From assembly GCA_017649745.1 (NCBI GenBank), contig JAGCGE010000201.1, forward strand, positions 1 through 57,031: a stretch of 57,031 nucleotides of DNA, read 5' to 3'. Numbering within the stretch: position 1 is the stretch's first letter; the number at the start of each line of letters is the position of its first letter. Both the position numbers and the translations under genes were made by a program. Under the pieces are notes generated by a model. That model saw only the letters and a program-made list of their open reading frames with translations, was not told the origin of the DNA and searched no databases. Below are positions 30,712 through 39,500 of this stretch, one piece after another. Source of the DNA: Clostridiales bacterium (GTDB taxonomy: Bacteria > Bacillota_A > Clostridia > Saccharofermentanales > Saccharofermentanaceae).

Positions 30712-30816
30712 ATTATATTAATAGTTCCAGTCCCTTTTCTGGCCCCTCTGCGTCTTCCTTAAACTTTTCACAGCGCCTGTACTGGTTTCTATTAAAACCT
30801 CATCACCTTCTTTCAT
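30712..30816 (-). CDS. Possible 34-aa peptide, or a gene-less cassette
   Basis: A reading frame MKEGDEVLIETSTGAVKSLR, continuing 14 residues, fills the space after the element at 30814-30838. The ATG lies inside the promoter element, upstream of any expected transcript start, and no ribosome site precedes it. Either it is not translated as read, or the element works differently here. Low confidence. Confidence 0.25.
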
Positions 30817-30838
30817 TAAACACATTGCACATTTTGCG
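30814..30838 (-). promoter_or_regulatory. Promoter-family element
   Basis: Minus strand CGCAA, 14-base spacer (AATGTGCAATGTGT), TTAATGAAA. No well-supported gene follows. Confidence 0.65.
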
Positions 30839-30863
30839 AAAAAAATAATCCTTGCAGAATTAA

Positions 30864-30890
30864 ATAGGAGAGTTGTTTAAATTCTCCTAT
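30864..30890 (-). terminator. Hairpin terminator
   Basis: Perfect ATAGGAGA/TCTCCTAT stem after the 57-aa gene. The T-run (TTATTTTTTT) comes about 15 bases later. Confidence 0.65.
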
Positions 30891-30899
30891 AAATATCTA

Positions 30900-31073
30900 T
30901 TATCTCTCTTCGTCTTCATCTTCCATTTCAAGTTCTTCAATCCGGTTTCTTATATGGTTCAATCTATCTCCTACAATCCCAACCTGTTCATCGTTGAGAT
31001 CATCGTTATTCCAACTCATATAAAGTTCCATCTCTTCTTCCTTCAATTTCTTCAATAAATCGTTTCTCTTCAT
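30900..31073 (-). CDS. Small acidic coiled-coil protein (57 aa)
   Basis: 57 aa: MKRNDLLKKLKEEEMELYMS, then NDEQVGIVGDRLNHIRNRIEELEMEDEDEER. Amphipathic helices, no membrane segment. GGAGG eight bases upstream, promoter element at 31119 and hairpin at 30864. A plausible protein-protein interaction peptide. Confidence 0.7.
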   Translation of the reverse strand: MKRNDLLKKLKEEEMELYMSWNNDDLNDEQVGIVGDRLNHIRNRIEELEMEDEDEER

Positions 31074-31118
31074 AATAGTATCCTCCGTTAATTTTTAGTT
31101 TAACTCTCCTATTTATTT

Positions 31119-31143
31119 CATTATATGCATTGTTTATTCTGCG
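31119..31143 (-). promoter_or_regulatory. Promoter-family element, strong -10
   Basis: Minus strand CGCAG, 14-base spacer (AATAAACAATGCAT), ATAATGAAA, giving a TATAAT -10. Drives the 57-aa gene. Confidence 0.75.
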
Positions 31144-31179
31144 GTTGCATTGACATGCCTCTTCTCACAAGGTTCAAAA

Positions 31180-31248
31180 AGAAAAAATAGGCGTTGAGGT
31201 CTTGCCTCATCTCTTTATTCCCATCCTGATTGTTAGTCTAATCGTTTC
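31180..31248 (-). ncRNA. Candidate small RNA from a gene-less cassette
   Basis: Between the element at 31255-31279 and the next one there is no convincing gene. The minus strand reads about 70 bases, a TGAGG/CCTCA hairpin, then TATTTTTTCTTTTT. The only open frames are five codons, or run through the terminator without a ribosome site. A short promoter-to-terminator transcript is the simplest reading. Confidence 0.4.
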
Positions 31249-31254
31249 CTATTT

Positions 31255-31279
31255 CATTATATGCAGTGTTTATTTTGCG
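31255..31279 (-). promoter_or_regulatory. Promoter-family element, strong -10
   Basis: Minus strand CGCAA, 14-base spacer (AATAAACACTGCAT), ATAATGAAA, with TATAAT -10. Confidence 0.75.
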
Positions 31280-31289
31280 AAAAAAAAAA

Positions 31290-31377
31290 GAAAAGGCGTT
31301 CAGACAGCTTTGAAACTGCCGCCTCTCTTACGAGTGTGCTACCCATTACACCATCAGCGGGGTACTCCCCTCTAGTC
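31290..31377 (-). ncRNA. tRNA-like small RNA candidate
   Basis: The minus strand after the element at 31386 reads GGGGAGTACCCC (tight hairpin), then GTGTAATGGGTAGCAC at 31336-31351. That is a perfect tRNA D-arm: 4-bp stem with AATGGGTA loop. Next come CTC-GTAA-GAG and GGCAG-TTTCAAAG-CTGTC, which looks like a T-arm with an 8-base loop. A T-run follows. Acceptor strands do not pair and the anticodon arm is too short, so it is not a working tRNA; a tRNA remnant or mimic is likelier. Confidence 0.4.
31295..31323 (-). terminator. Terminator of the tRNA-like RNA
   Basis: GGCG...CGCC stem enclosing GCAG/CTGT, then TTTTCTTTTTTTTTT on the minus strand. It doubles as the T-arm-like part of the RNA. 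Confidence 0.75.
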
Positions 31378-31385
31378 CTTTTCTT

Positions 31386-31410
31386 CAATAAGAAAGGTGC
31401 ACATCTTGCG
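31386..31410 (-). promoter_or_regulatory. Promoter-family element
   Basis: Minus strand CGCAA, 14-base spacer (GATGTGCACCTTTC), TTATTGAA. Precedes the tRNA-like RNA. Confidence 0.6.
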
Positions 31411-31452
31411 GCTTCTCACTACGTTCAAATCTAAATATGTCAAAAAAAAGAA

Positions 31453-31476
31453 GAGCGGTTGTACTTAATTCCGCTC
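31453..31476 (-). terminator. Intrinsic terminator
   Basis: GAGCGG/CCGCTC stem, then TTCTTTTTTTT and GACATATT on the minus strand, at the end of the 68-aa gene. Confidence 0.9.
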
Positions 31477-31671
31477 AGTCTTCATAAGGTCTTCAATCTT
31501 CCATTCGGTTCCGTAAAATACGTTCTTAATAACAATCTTGTGTACAAACGGTGTCGGCCAATAAATTGTATAGTTTTCTCTGTTTTTATTTAAAAGCTCA
31601 ACAAGCTTCTTTTCCAGATCACTACCAATGTTGGTGTAAACTACCATTTCATTATAGATGTCTTTTAACAT
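31465..31671 (-). CDS. Small hypothetical protein (first cassette)
   Basis: 68 aa: MLKDIYNEMVVYTNIGSDLE then KKLVELLNKNRENYTIYWPT and a strand-rich VHKIVIKNVFYGTEWKIEDL. No membrane segment. GGAGG upstream. It is the first gene after the best promoter in the genome, so it is a candidate for the earliest expressed gene. Function unknown. Confidence 0.7.
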   Translation of the reverse strand: MLKDIYNEMVVYTNIGSDLEKKLVELLNKNRENYTIYWPTPFVHKIVIKNVFYGTEWKIEDLMKTERN

Positions 31672-31709
31672 AGTTTTATCCTCCTAAATTTTGTTTTGGT
31701 CTTTCCTTT

Positions 31710-31734
31710 CATTATACCCAGTGTTCATGTTGCG
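31710..31734 (-). promoter_or_regulatory. Promoter-family element with near-consensus sigma70 boxes
   Basis: Minus strand TTGACC, 17 bases, TATAAT; within this, CGCAA, 14-base spacer (CATGAACACTGGGT), ATAATGAAA. The strongest member, in front of the first cassette gene. Confidence 0.85.
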
Positions 31735-31759
31735 GTCAAAAAATATAATCCTTGTAAAA

Positions 31760-31853
31760 GCTGAGGGACCGGGTGTATAGTCACTATGAAACCATACACC
31801 CAGCTTTGTTTATTATGCAATTCTAAGGAGGCGCTTGTGACAAGTCCCTCAGC
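31760..31853 (-). ncRNA. Structured RNA / complex terminator at the end of the late operon
   Basis: On the minus strand GCTGAGGGAC pairs with GTCCCTCAGC 75 bases later (ten pairs, perfect). Inside, GGGTGTAT pairs with ATACACCC, and TTGTCACAA forms a small hairpin, giving a multi-branch fold. CTTTTAC follows the closing stem. It starts just after the last tail-module gene. It could be an elaborate terminator, a processed small RNA or a regulatory element. Confidence 0.6.
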
Positions 31854-31863
31854 GATAGTCACC

Positions 31864-32235
31864 TCAGTCGTTGATAATAGTGAATCCCTTAACAGGCTCG
31901 TCCTTGGAGACGAGAGAAGAAAGCTTTAAAATATCTAGAGGAGATATGCTTACTCGTGCCTCCTTTAAAGCCGTAAAGAATGTCACCTTATCGAGTTGCT
32001 CGGCGTCCAGCTCTACAGATGTAGATGCTAGTTCGTCGATATCCATGTTTGCTGATTCAGATTGGCTGTCCTGGATCTCTTTAAACTTTTTAACGAAATA
32101 GTCGTTGGCCTCATCCATTGTTTTGCCTATCTGAAACAACTGAAACGAAATATCATACGGCAACTTATTCTGTATGAGGGCGCTCATAACAGGAATAAGA
32201 GCGTTGATTTCTCTGAATGTCAACCTAATCTTCAT
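31864..32235 (-). CDS. Hypothetical tail-module protein
   Basis: 123 aa. MKIRLTFREINALIPVMSAL and a central helix ...DYFVKKFKEIQDSQ, then SISPLDILKLSSLV. ATG lies within the end of the Tal gene, so it is coupled. It resembles DUF1617-type small proteins that follow tail genes in Gram-positive phages, but I am not sure. No membrane segment. Confidence 0.5.
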   Translation of the reverse strand: MKIRLTFREINALIPVMSALIQNKLPYDISFQLFQIGKTMDEANDYFVKKFKEIQDSQSESANMDIDELASTSVELDAEQLDKVTFFTALKEARVSISPLDILKLSSLVSKDEPVKGFTIIND

Positions 32236-35200
32236 TTCTTGCCCTTTCTAGCTCTTCTACAAGAGCCTCCAATTCACTCACTCTTTTCTTTAACTTTTGT
32301 ATCTGGTCTGTATTAATGGCTATGAACTCAGAATACCTTAAACCACCATCTGCCAGTTCGTTGTTCTTATCGAATGCAACATACCCTGCGAAGTCATCGT
32401 TAGGAATATCAGCAAGGCGTAAAGCTTCACCGACTTCGTCTAGGACGAAACCCGCATGCCTACGTCCACTATCTCCTTGCTTCATTCGGAACGTACTAGG
32501 CTTCAGATTGTCGAAGAATATGTCAAAATCTTCTCCAACTTTCGTGATGTCGTACTTATGTATACGTGCAGAAGTATAAATAGATGATGTGCTTGCATAT
32601 AGCTGCTTCCATAAGTGACCTACACCTCCAAGTAATGCTGTACCATTTGAAGTCGGTCCAAATGCCTGACCACAAGTAATTGCATCCCTAGCAGTATCGG
32701 CTGTTGACCACTGCCATGACCCAGTATCTGAATTAGGCCAGTTTGTTTGGTTTGGCGTACATGGCGAATTATTACTGTATTTACTTTGCTCATAAAGGCT
32801 GCCCATATTCTGGTTTCCAGAAATAGTTACAGTTACAGATTTCGCATTTACCTCGCCTTGATTACTAGGGCTAATCGTAATCGATTGTGCTACTGTACTT
32901 GCTTGGAAGAAATTAGTAGGAAGATAATAATTGCTAGCACCACCAGCCGCATCAATATATTGTTGCTCAACATAAGGGCATGGTAAGCCAGTAGCCGGGT
33001 TTGTACTTTGATAAGCATTACGCCAACGCCCTATGTAAAAATACACGGTTGTTCCAGTAGTAGGAACTTGCTGTCCAAACCAACAGCCTTTAACAACTGC
33101 GCTCGTAGTACCGCTATGATAGCTATAAGATTCAACCCAGACTCTATAGTTCGAGGTATAAGTTTGACTCGTTGCCTCATACATTTTCTGGCTCGTATTA
33201 AAATAGAAATATCTATTATTACTACCTAGCTGGTTCACTGTCATACTACCAGCATTAATATTCCCATCTACTACAGCCTGTTTAAAATGGCCATCTCTAC
33301 TATAAATGACTCCCGATGATGTTACTCCGAAACTATTTCCAACAGTTAGCATCCAGTCACTTCTTGTAGTACCAGCAATTTCATAGCTACCTTTCCAGTC
33401 ACTTCCAAACAATTCTCCAGTTTCCATAGAGCCAAGGAAAAAGTTATGACCAGTTCCAATGTCGTTATTTGATACTGAGCCAGTCATTAAATATCCTTGA
33501 CGACCCGTAATAAGTGACCATCTTTGCAAGTCAGAAGAGATAGTCTCATCGTAATATCCTTCTGAACCAGCGCCATAAAAGCTATTCTGCCTTAAGAAAC
33601 CGTCTTGAGAAATATAATATTCAATACGATAATGGGAAGCATCGCATTCTAGCATTTCTTGCTTAGTGAAACGTTTCGTTGAAAAATCAACAGTTCCAGC
33701 TAATGCTTGATTGGTGTATGCCGTCTGCTTAGCAACTGTAGCAAGAGTAGCATAGCCAGGGCCATAAATATTGTCTGCAACCTGATCTCCAACTTCAAGG
33801 TCATAACAGAATATCCATCTCCATTTAAGATGTGTACTATCAGCCTCTAAAGGTGGTTCTAATATACCTGGATACAGATTACTCATTACTGCAAAGTCAA
33901 CAGTAAGCTGAATATCATCATCTTGAGGATTAGTTGCCGGTGTATTAATTGCACTATTAACAACTTTATGCGTTATTGCACTAGGGAAACCTCCAATATA
34001 CAGGTTTGCACAAGAGGCGGTTCCATCATAATCTACGCCAAAGAAACGTCCTACAATTAACTTCCAGCTATCAGAAGAATATCCCGCTACAGTAACATTA
34101 TTAATACCTGCTGAATCGTAAAACACGGATTTATTCTTCCAAATGTCACTTGACAAGAACAAATATCCATATGTATCAGGCCCGCTCATAGTCTCTAGCG
34201 TGAAATCCTTAGCATTAAGAACACCCGTTTCAAGGTTCCACTTAATGTTTTCTTGAATATCTTTTAGTACTCCAGCTTGAATAATACCAGCATTAAGAAT
34301 GCCAGTCGTAATGAAGTTCGCACTGATCTTACCATCATTTGTAATAGCAATGCCAGTAAACGTACTTCCTCCATCTTCTGACCAAGCCAAACCTCCCTGG
34401 TTCCACATCCAAAGATGAGCGTCACTGTCTGACCAGTTAACTTTATTAGCAATTACGATACCTGTAACCTGTTGAGGGTTTGACGGATTACGCATAAATG
34501 ATACATGCCCTACATTTGCAAACGAGTTCATGTATTCCGTTGCTTCTGCAAAAGACTGAGAAATGATGTCATTGTAAATCTTAGTCATAGACAAGATTTT
34601 ATTGTCATTAATCTCTTGCTTAAGCGAGGCGTTTGAAGACTTGACATTACCACTTAATGTAGACTTGTCATCTCCTGTTCCTAATACAAACTTTGTCTTT
34701 GACAGATCGTTAAAGTCATACTCTACCTGAGTAATCGGAAAATATCTGTCTAAGCCATGAGGACGAGAGACACAGCGGACCTCTCCCATAAGGTGGAGCT
34801 CGTTTCTATCCCTTTCTGTACCAGTCATCATTAGACTTAAGTCAAACATGTCAAGTTCAATTGACATCTTATCGAACTGATAAGTATCGAAGTAGTTTTG
34901 AGCCAGGTCAAGAAGATTAGCAGGATCTTCAATGTCGTTCCAGTCGACTTTCTTATAGATTCGTCCGTAACGAGCCAAAATATCACTGCTAGCTTCTAAC
35001 ATGACACTACCTGAGTTAACAGATTCGATAGTCCTTACTGCATCTAACTCTTCTGGTGTGAAAGGATTAGTAGGTCGAGTCTCTTCGTTATCGTAAGACT
35101 TACCAGTAGGTATAATTACCGTTGCTAAGTCTTCAAGTTCCCAGTTTCTTGTATAAGAAATCAGGTTTTTACCGAACATAATGGTTTGCTCAGAACGTAA

Positions 35201-35848
35201 ACTCAAAGGGTAATCTTTATAGAAAGACAAGTTAGTAATGCCATTCTCATAACTTACTACCATTTTGAGGTTATACGCATCTATTGCATTTGCCAGTAAT
35301 TCGAGTGTTGATTCGTAGTTTGCGTACCAGTCAACATTCTCTTCAAGTTCAGCATTAGGATCAAAGTACTTAATATTTACCTGTTTATACTGTTCGCTAG
35401 TTGAATAGTATGCATTATGGCAATCGTGGTATACTCCTTCTGGAGAATCCGGGTCATGCCATTGCGTGGTAATTAAATACTGCAGCCAATGCTGTATTCT
35501 ACTATTAATATGCATCGGCAACTGTATCGTGTCTGCCAAAAAGTTAAGACCGCCCTCACAGCTAAACTTGCGCTGATCATATGCATCTCGTTCTTCTTTT
35601 AAGATACGGCCTCTCCAAAACGGCTGGCCGTCCTTTTGGACCTCAATAATAGACGACATTGTCTTCATAGCATCGTTTGCTACGTTCTGAGGTCCCATTG
35701 TAAATTCTAAAGTTCCAGCAGAGTTCTCTTCCAAATGTAAAGTAATACCACTTACTTTAACTTTTGGGTTTGTTGATACATTAGAGAAAAAGCAAATAGG
35801 AGTAGGATTGGCTGATGATGAATAGTCATATACATAACAATTAAACAT
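32225..35848 (-). CDS. Tail-associated protein (Tal) / fibre with C-terminal S74-type chaperone
   Basis: 1207 aa. Residues 1-400 look like a siphovirus Tal/gp27-like hub (MFNCYVYDYSSS..., SAGTLEFTMGPQN, ISYTRNWELEDLAT). The middle is a long repetitive fibre with recurring SDWKLIVG/SDWMLTVG and FGV segments. The end has TSARIHKYDITKV, RHAGFVLDEVGEAL and a coiled coil, the plan of an S74 intramolecular chaperone that trimerises fibres and cleaves itself off. The usual SDxRxK site appears here as TSARIHK. Confidence 0.75.
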   Translation of the reverse strand: MFNCYVYDYSSSANPTPICFFSNVSTNPKVKVSGITLHLEENSAGTLEFTMGPQNVANDAMKTMSSIIEVQKDGQPFWRGRILKEERDAYDQRKFSCEGGLNFLADTIQLPMHINSRIQHWLQYLITTQWHDPDSPEGVYHDCHNAYYSTSEQYKQVNIKYFDPNAELEENVDWYANYESTLELLANAIDAYNLKMVVSYENGITNLSFYKDYPLSLRSEQTIMFGKNLISYTRNWELEDLATVIIPTGKSYDNEETRPTNPFTPEELDAVRTIESVNSGSVMLEASSDILARYGRIYKKVDWNDIEDPANLLDLAQNYFDTYQFDKMSIELDMFDLSLMMTGTERDRNELHLMGEVRCVSRPHGLDRYFPITQVEYDFNDLSKTKFVLGTGDDKSTLSGNVKSSNASLKQEINDNKILSMTKIYNDIISQSFAEATEYMNSFANVGHVSFMRNPSNPQQVTGIVIANKVNWSDSDAHLWMWNQGGLAWSEDGGSTFTGIAITNDGKISANFITTGILNAGIIQAGVLKDIQENIKWNLETGVLNAKDFTLETMSGPDTYGYLFLSSDIWKNKSVFYDSAGINNVTVAGYSSDSWKLIVGRFFGVDYDGTASCANLYIGGFPSAITHKVVNSAINTPATNPQDDDIQLTVDFAVMSNLYPGILEPPLEADSTHLKWRWIFCYDLEVGDQVADNIYGPGYATLATVAKQTAYTNQALAGTVDFSTKRFTKQEMLECDASHYRIEYYISQDGFLRQNSFYGAGSEGYYDETISSDLQRWSLITGRQGYLMTGSVSNNDIGTGHNFFLGSMETGELFGSDWKGSYEIAGTTRSDWMLTVGNSFGVTSSGVIYSRDGHFKQAVVDGNINAGSMTVNQLGSNNRYFYFNTSQKMYEATSQTYTSNYRVWVESYSYHSGTTSAVVKGCWFGQQVPTTGTTVYFYIGRWRNAYQSTNPATGLPCPYVEQQYIDAAGGASNYYLPTNFFQASTVAQSITISPSNQGEVNAKSVTVTISGNQNMGSLYEQSKYSNNSPCTPNQTNWPNSDTGSWQWSTADTARDAITCGQAFGPTSNGTALLGGVGHLWKQLYASTSSIYTSARIHKYDITKVGEDFDIFFDNLKPSTFRMKQGDSGRRHAGFVLDEVGEALRLADIPNDDFAGYVAFDKNNELADGGLRYSEFIAINTDQIQKLKKRVSELEALVEELERARNED

Positions 35849-36576
35849 TATAACCTCCCAGGAATAAACTCCATTTTTACATTAACTCCTACTGCTGCAG
35901 AAACTAAGATTGTACTTTCTCCGTACATAACCCATTCATAAGGTTCATGTGTTCCGATTTGAAATATCTTTGACTCGTTAATACTCAGTTTCGGACATTG
36001 AAAAGTAACCGTTGCCTGTCCTCCAGTAACAGTTAACTTAAACTCCGTAGGCATTACTCCAAGTATTTCATCCGGTATAACTTGCCTATTAATAATGGCA
36101 CCCATACCATTTAATGAATAAACCTGAGGTCTTCTGCGAAGTTTGTAAGGTTTAACATCATAGCCGATTGCTACTTTAGGTCTAGGCTTTCCCATAGCGC
36201 AATCGACATTGATTCTTCCTTCATAGTACCAATCCGGGTCATCCTCTAGCCATAGCTTGGCAGTTACTCCATCTAATTCACTTCTAATTTTTGAAAATAT
36301 GTCATAAAAAGTTAAGTTGGATGGATAAGCCGAACCACTGTTAGAGTACAATTTTGCATCTATAGCGTCAAGCATATAGAAGCCAATCGAACCTGTTCTG
36401 TTACTATAGACAGGATATCCACTAGCATAAGTTGAGAAGTCGAGGGAGCCAGAAGCCCCCTCAATTTCAACAACATTTGTCTTTTGCTGTGGCATAGTGA
36501 AATAAATCTTTTCAGTGGGGACTAAATTGTAATCGTCCCAGGTGTTTTTATCACCGATGTATAGAGAGTGATACAT
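35848..36576 (-). CDS. Distal tail protein (Dit)
   Basis: 242 aa between tape measure and Tal, the standard Dit position. It opens with LYIGDKNTWDDYNLVPTEK and has NRTGSIGFYML and a YYEGRINVDC strand region as in Firmicutes Dit proteins. Adjacent start and stop (TAAATG) with the tape measure gene and TAATG with Tal. Forms the hub ring at the tail tip. Confidence 0.75.
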   Translation of the reverse strand: MYHSLYIGDKNTWDDYNLVPTEKIYFTMPQQKTNVVEIEGASGSLDFSTYASGYPVYSNRTGSIGFYMLDAIDAKLYSNSGSAYPSNLTFYDIFSKIRSELDGVTAKLWLEDDPDWYYEGRINVDCAMGKPRPKVAIGYDVKPYKLRRRPQVYSLNGMGAIINRQVIPDEILGVMPTEFKLTVTGGQATVTFQCPKLSINESKIFQIGTHEPYEWVMYGESTILVSAAVGVNVKMEFIPGRL

Positions 36577-39500
36577 TTAAATCCCCCTTCCGGTTGCTAC
36601 TTTAGCTCTGTTTCCAAGTGCTTTATCCATAGGAGCTACGAGTTCTCCTACAAGAACACCTGAATCAAGAACCATCTGATACTTAGAAATAATTTCAGCC
36701 TGCCTCGTTAACTCGTCACGCATCTCATGAATAGCATCAACGATATCTTGCGTACCAGTCGTCTCTGCATCAGTAATCTGTTCAAGCTGAGAGTCTTTAA
36801 TGGTGGGCTGGAAGTTCGTAGGAATATCCATACCACCCATAGCATTATAGTTAGGTACAACATTCATGCTATATACGCTACTAAGACCGGCAGAACTCGG
36901 ATCAAATGCCAAAGTGTCACCGTAATCTACCATTCCGTCAACTGTCAAATTATCAACAGAGAAGTCGGACATTCCGGTCATAGATTCAACATCAAATCCT
37001 ACAGGAATATCAGTCATTCCAGAGAAACCGCCAAGAACGTCGGAAGCTACTTTCTTAACTGTATTTAATACTCCGCCTTCACCCTCGTCAAGTCCAATGC
37101 CAAGGCCCTCCATCATGTAATTACCTATTTGGGCCATTACTTTAGAAGGAGAAGAAATGCCGAAGAACTTCTTAATAGCACCAAGGGCTTTACCACAGAA
37201 ACCTTTAATCTTGTCACAAACCCAATTTACCATGTCATTAATACCGTTCCACAAGCCCTCAACAATATTTTTACCCAGGTTATAAATGGCTTTAAACGGA
37301 GCTGTAATGAAGTCCCAAATCTTCAGGAATACATTCTTAATGAACGATATATAAGCGCTGAAGCCAGCTGAGATACCATCCCAAATCTTTTGCAACAAAT
37401 TACGACCAAAATCAAAGATAGTACTAAACACAGCTACAATGCCATTCCAAATGGCCTGGAAGACGCCAACAATAAGCCCCCAAATCCATTCGGCTGCAGA
37501 CTTAATACCATTCCACAAACCTTCAAGAATGTTTAAGCCTAACTCTGCAAATTTCTTAGAAGGTGATGCAATTCCAAAGAATTCGCATATGCTATCCCAT
37601 AGATCCACAAAGAAGTCTACAATTGCTTGACCAATCTTCTTAAACCAGTTTACAACAGCCCAGAAGCCGTCTACTATACCGTCCCATACATCTGAGAACC
37701 ATTCACCAACAGCCTCTAAAATGGGCTTTATCGAATCCTCAAAGATGTTCGATAGTAATGTAAATACAATACCAACTATGGCTAGTAACAGTTTATACAA
37801 CGACTCACCAAGTTCTTCTGCATGTAACATCAAAGAATCAGCCAACGCATTAAGAATTACAACCAACAAGGTTACAACGTTCTCAATAAGTTCTGGTATC
37901 TTCTCCTGAAGTCCAACCATAGACTCATTAAGTCTATCTGCAATCTTATCGATTACTGTCATAAGCATAATAACGCCTACTAAAATAGCCAAACCTAATG
38001 CCATTTTGAAGATTGCGTTACCTAATGCATTAATAACAGCGGTAGTGCCTGGAAGAAGACTCACAATACCAGCAATAAGAGCAACAGCGCCAACGAAGAT
38101 TGCAAAAGCACCAGCAAGTTGTAGCAACGTATCCATTTCTATACCATTAGCTATTAACTTCATAACTCCGCAGAACACAAGTAACGCTAAGGATAGAAGC
38201 ATCATTGAACCAGCGAAACCTAACAAACTCGTTATGCCAGGCGTAATCAAAGATGCAACACCTGCAAATGCTGTTAATGTTATTGCAATAACGCCAAGAA
38301 TGAAGATGCCTTTAATATCTTCTATTTCTAAAAGCGAATCCTGAAGACTCTGCACTGCTTTTACAAAGACTGCCACCGCTATTGCCAAAGCTACCATTGC
38401 AACAGAGAAAGCAAGTATTTGCGTTGCTGCAGACTCAATATGAATGGTTGCCATTAACTTAACTAATAGACCAACAGCCAAGAACAATAAGAATGTTGAT
38501 GCCATAGCGCCGATTAGTTCTAATGGCTTAGCTTTCTCAATAACTTTGTACAAAATGTACATTACACCAAGTACCGAAATAGATGCCACGACAATAAGAT
38601 CAATTACGGCTGCTATAACGGCTACCTGCCCTGCTGCTTTTGCTAAGTTTGAAAGGGCACTAGATGCCTGAGTTACTATTTTAGGTCCTGCAACCTTGCT
38701 TATAATAACTATTACAGCTGCTATAATTATGGTGCATCCTAACATAATGCCAAGACCGAGTGCAATAGACTCCAGCATATACTCGTCCGCATAGTTGCTT
38801 AATATATACCCGAGTCCACCAACTACCAGTGCCATAAAGCCAATAGCACCACCGGTCTTTGCTACTGTTTTGGCAGCTCCCGTAGCTTGAGAATCGTTTA
38901 AGTTTTTAGAAGCCTTAAGAATAGCCTTTACACCTATTGTAAAGACTACAAATACACCAGCAAAGCCTAATACAACGCCTAGAGCTTCATTACCGTCAAG
39001 ACCCTTAGACTCCATATACGACAGCAGTTTCATGGATATAAGTAGAGTTGAGGCGATTAGCGTTATTGCTGATAACAACTTATTTATTACTTTCTTTACG
39101 CCCTTTAATTGATCTGCAGAAGACGATAGATTAGAAGAAGCTTTAACAATAGCTTTAGCACCAACGCTTATTACCATAATACTCAAAGCCAAGGACATTG
39201 TGGCACTAGTCATTGCGTCAGCACCGTACTTATCGTTAGCCCAAGTTAATAGCGTGAGAACTAATGCTATTTGAATAATCATACGAGATATTATTTTGAA
39301 GATTTTGTTAATGTTCTTAACATAACCATTAAGAGCCGCTCCATCTATTTCGTTCTTCTTAGCCCAGTTAACGAGAACTGTAAGATTTTTAAGAATCTTA
39401 TAGAACATCAGACAGATGATCCTCACGCCAGCATACATAGCAATAAGCGCCATAGCTAGTTTACCAATATCTTGACGAGAAAGAATAGCAAGAGCTATTA

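Noticed and set aside
31290..31377. A functional tRNA gene
   Set aside because: The D-arm is good, but acceptor strands do not pair, the anticodon arm is about eight bases too short and the T-loop has eight bases. Kept only as tRNA-like RNA.
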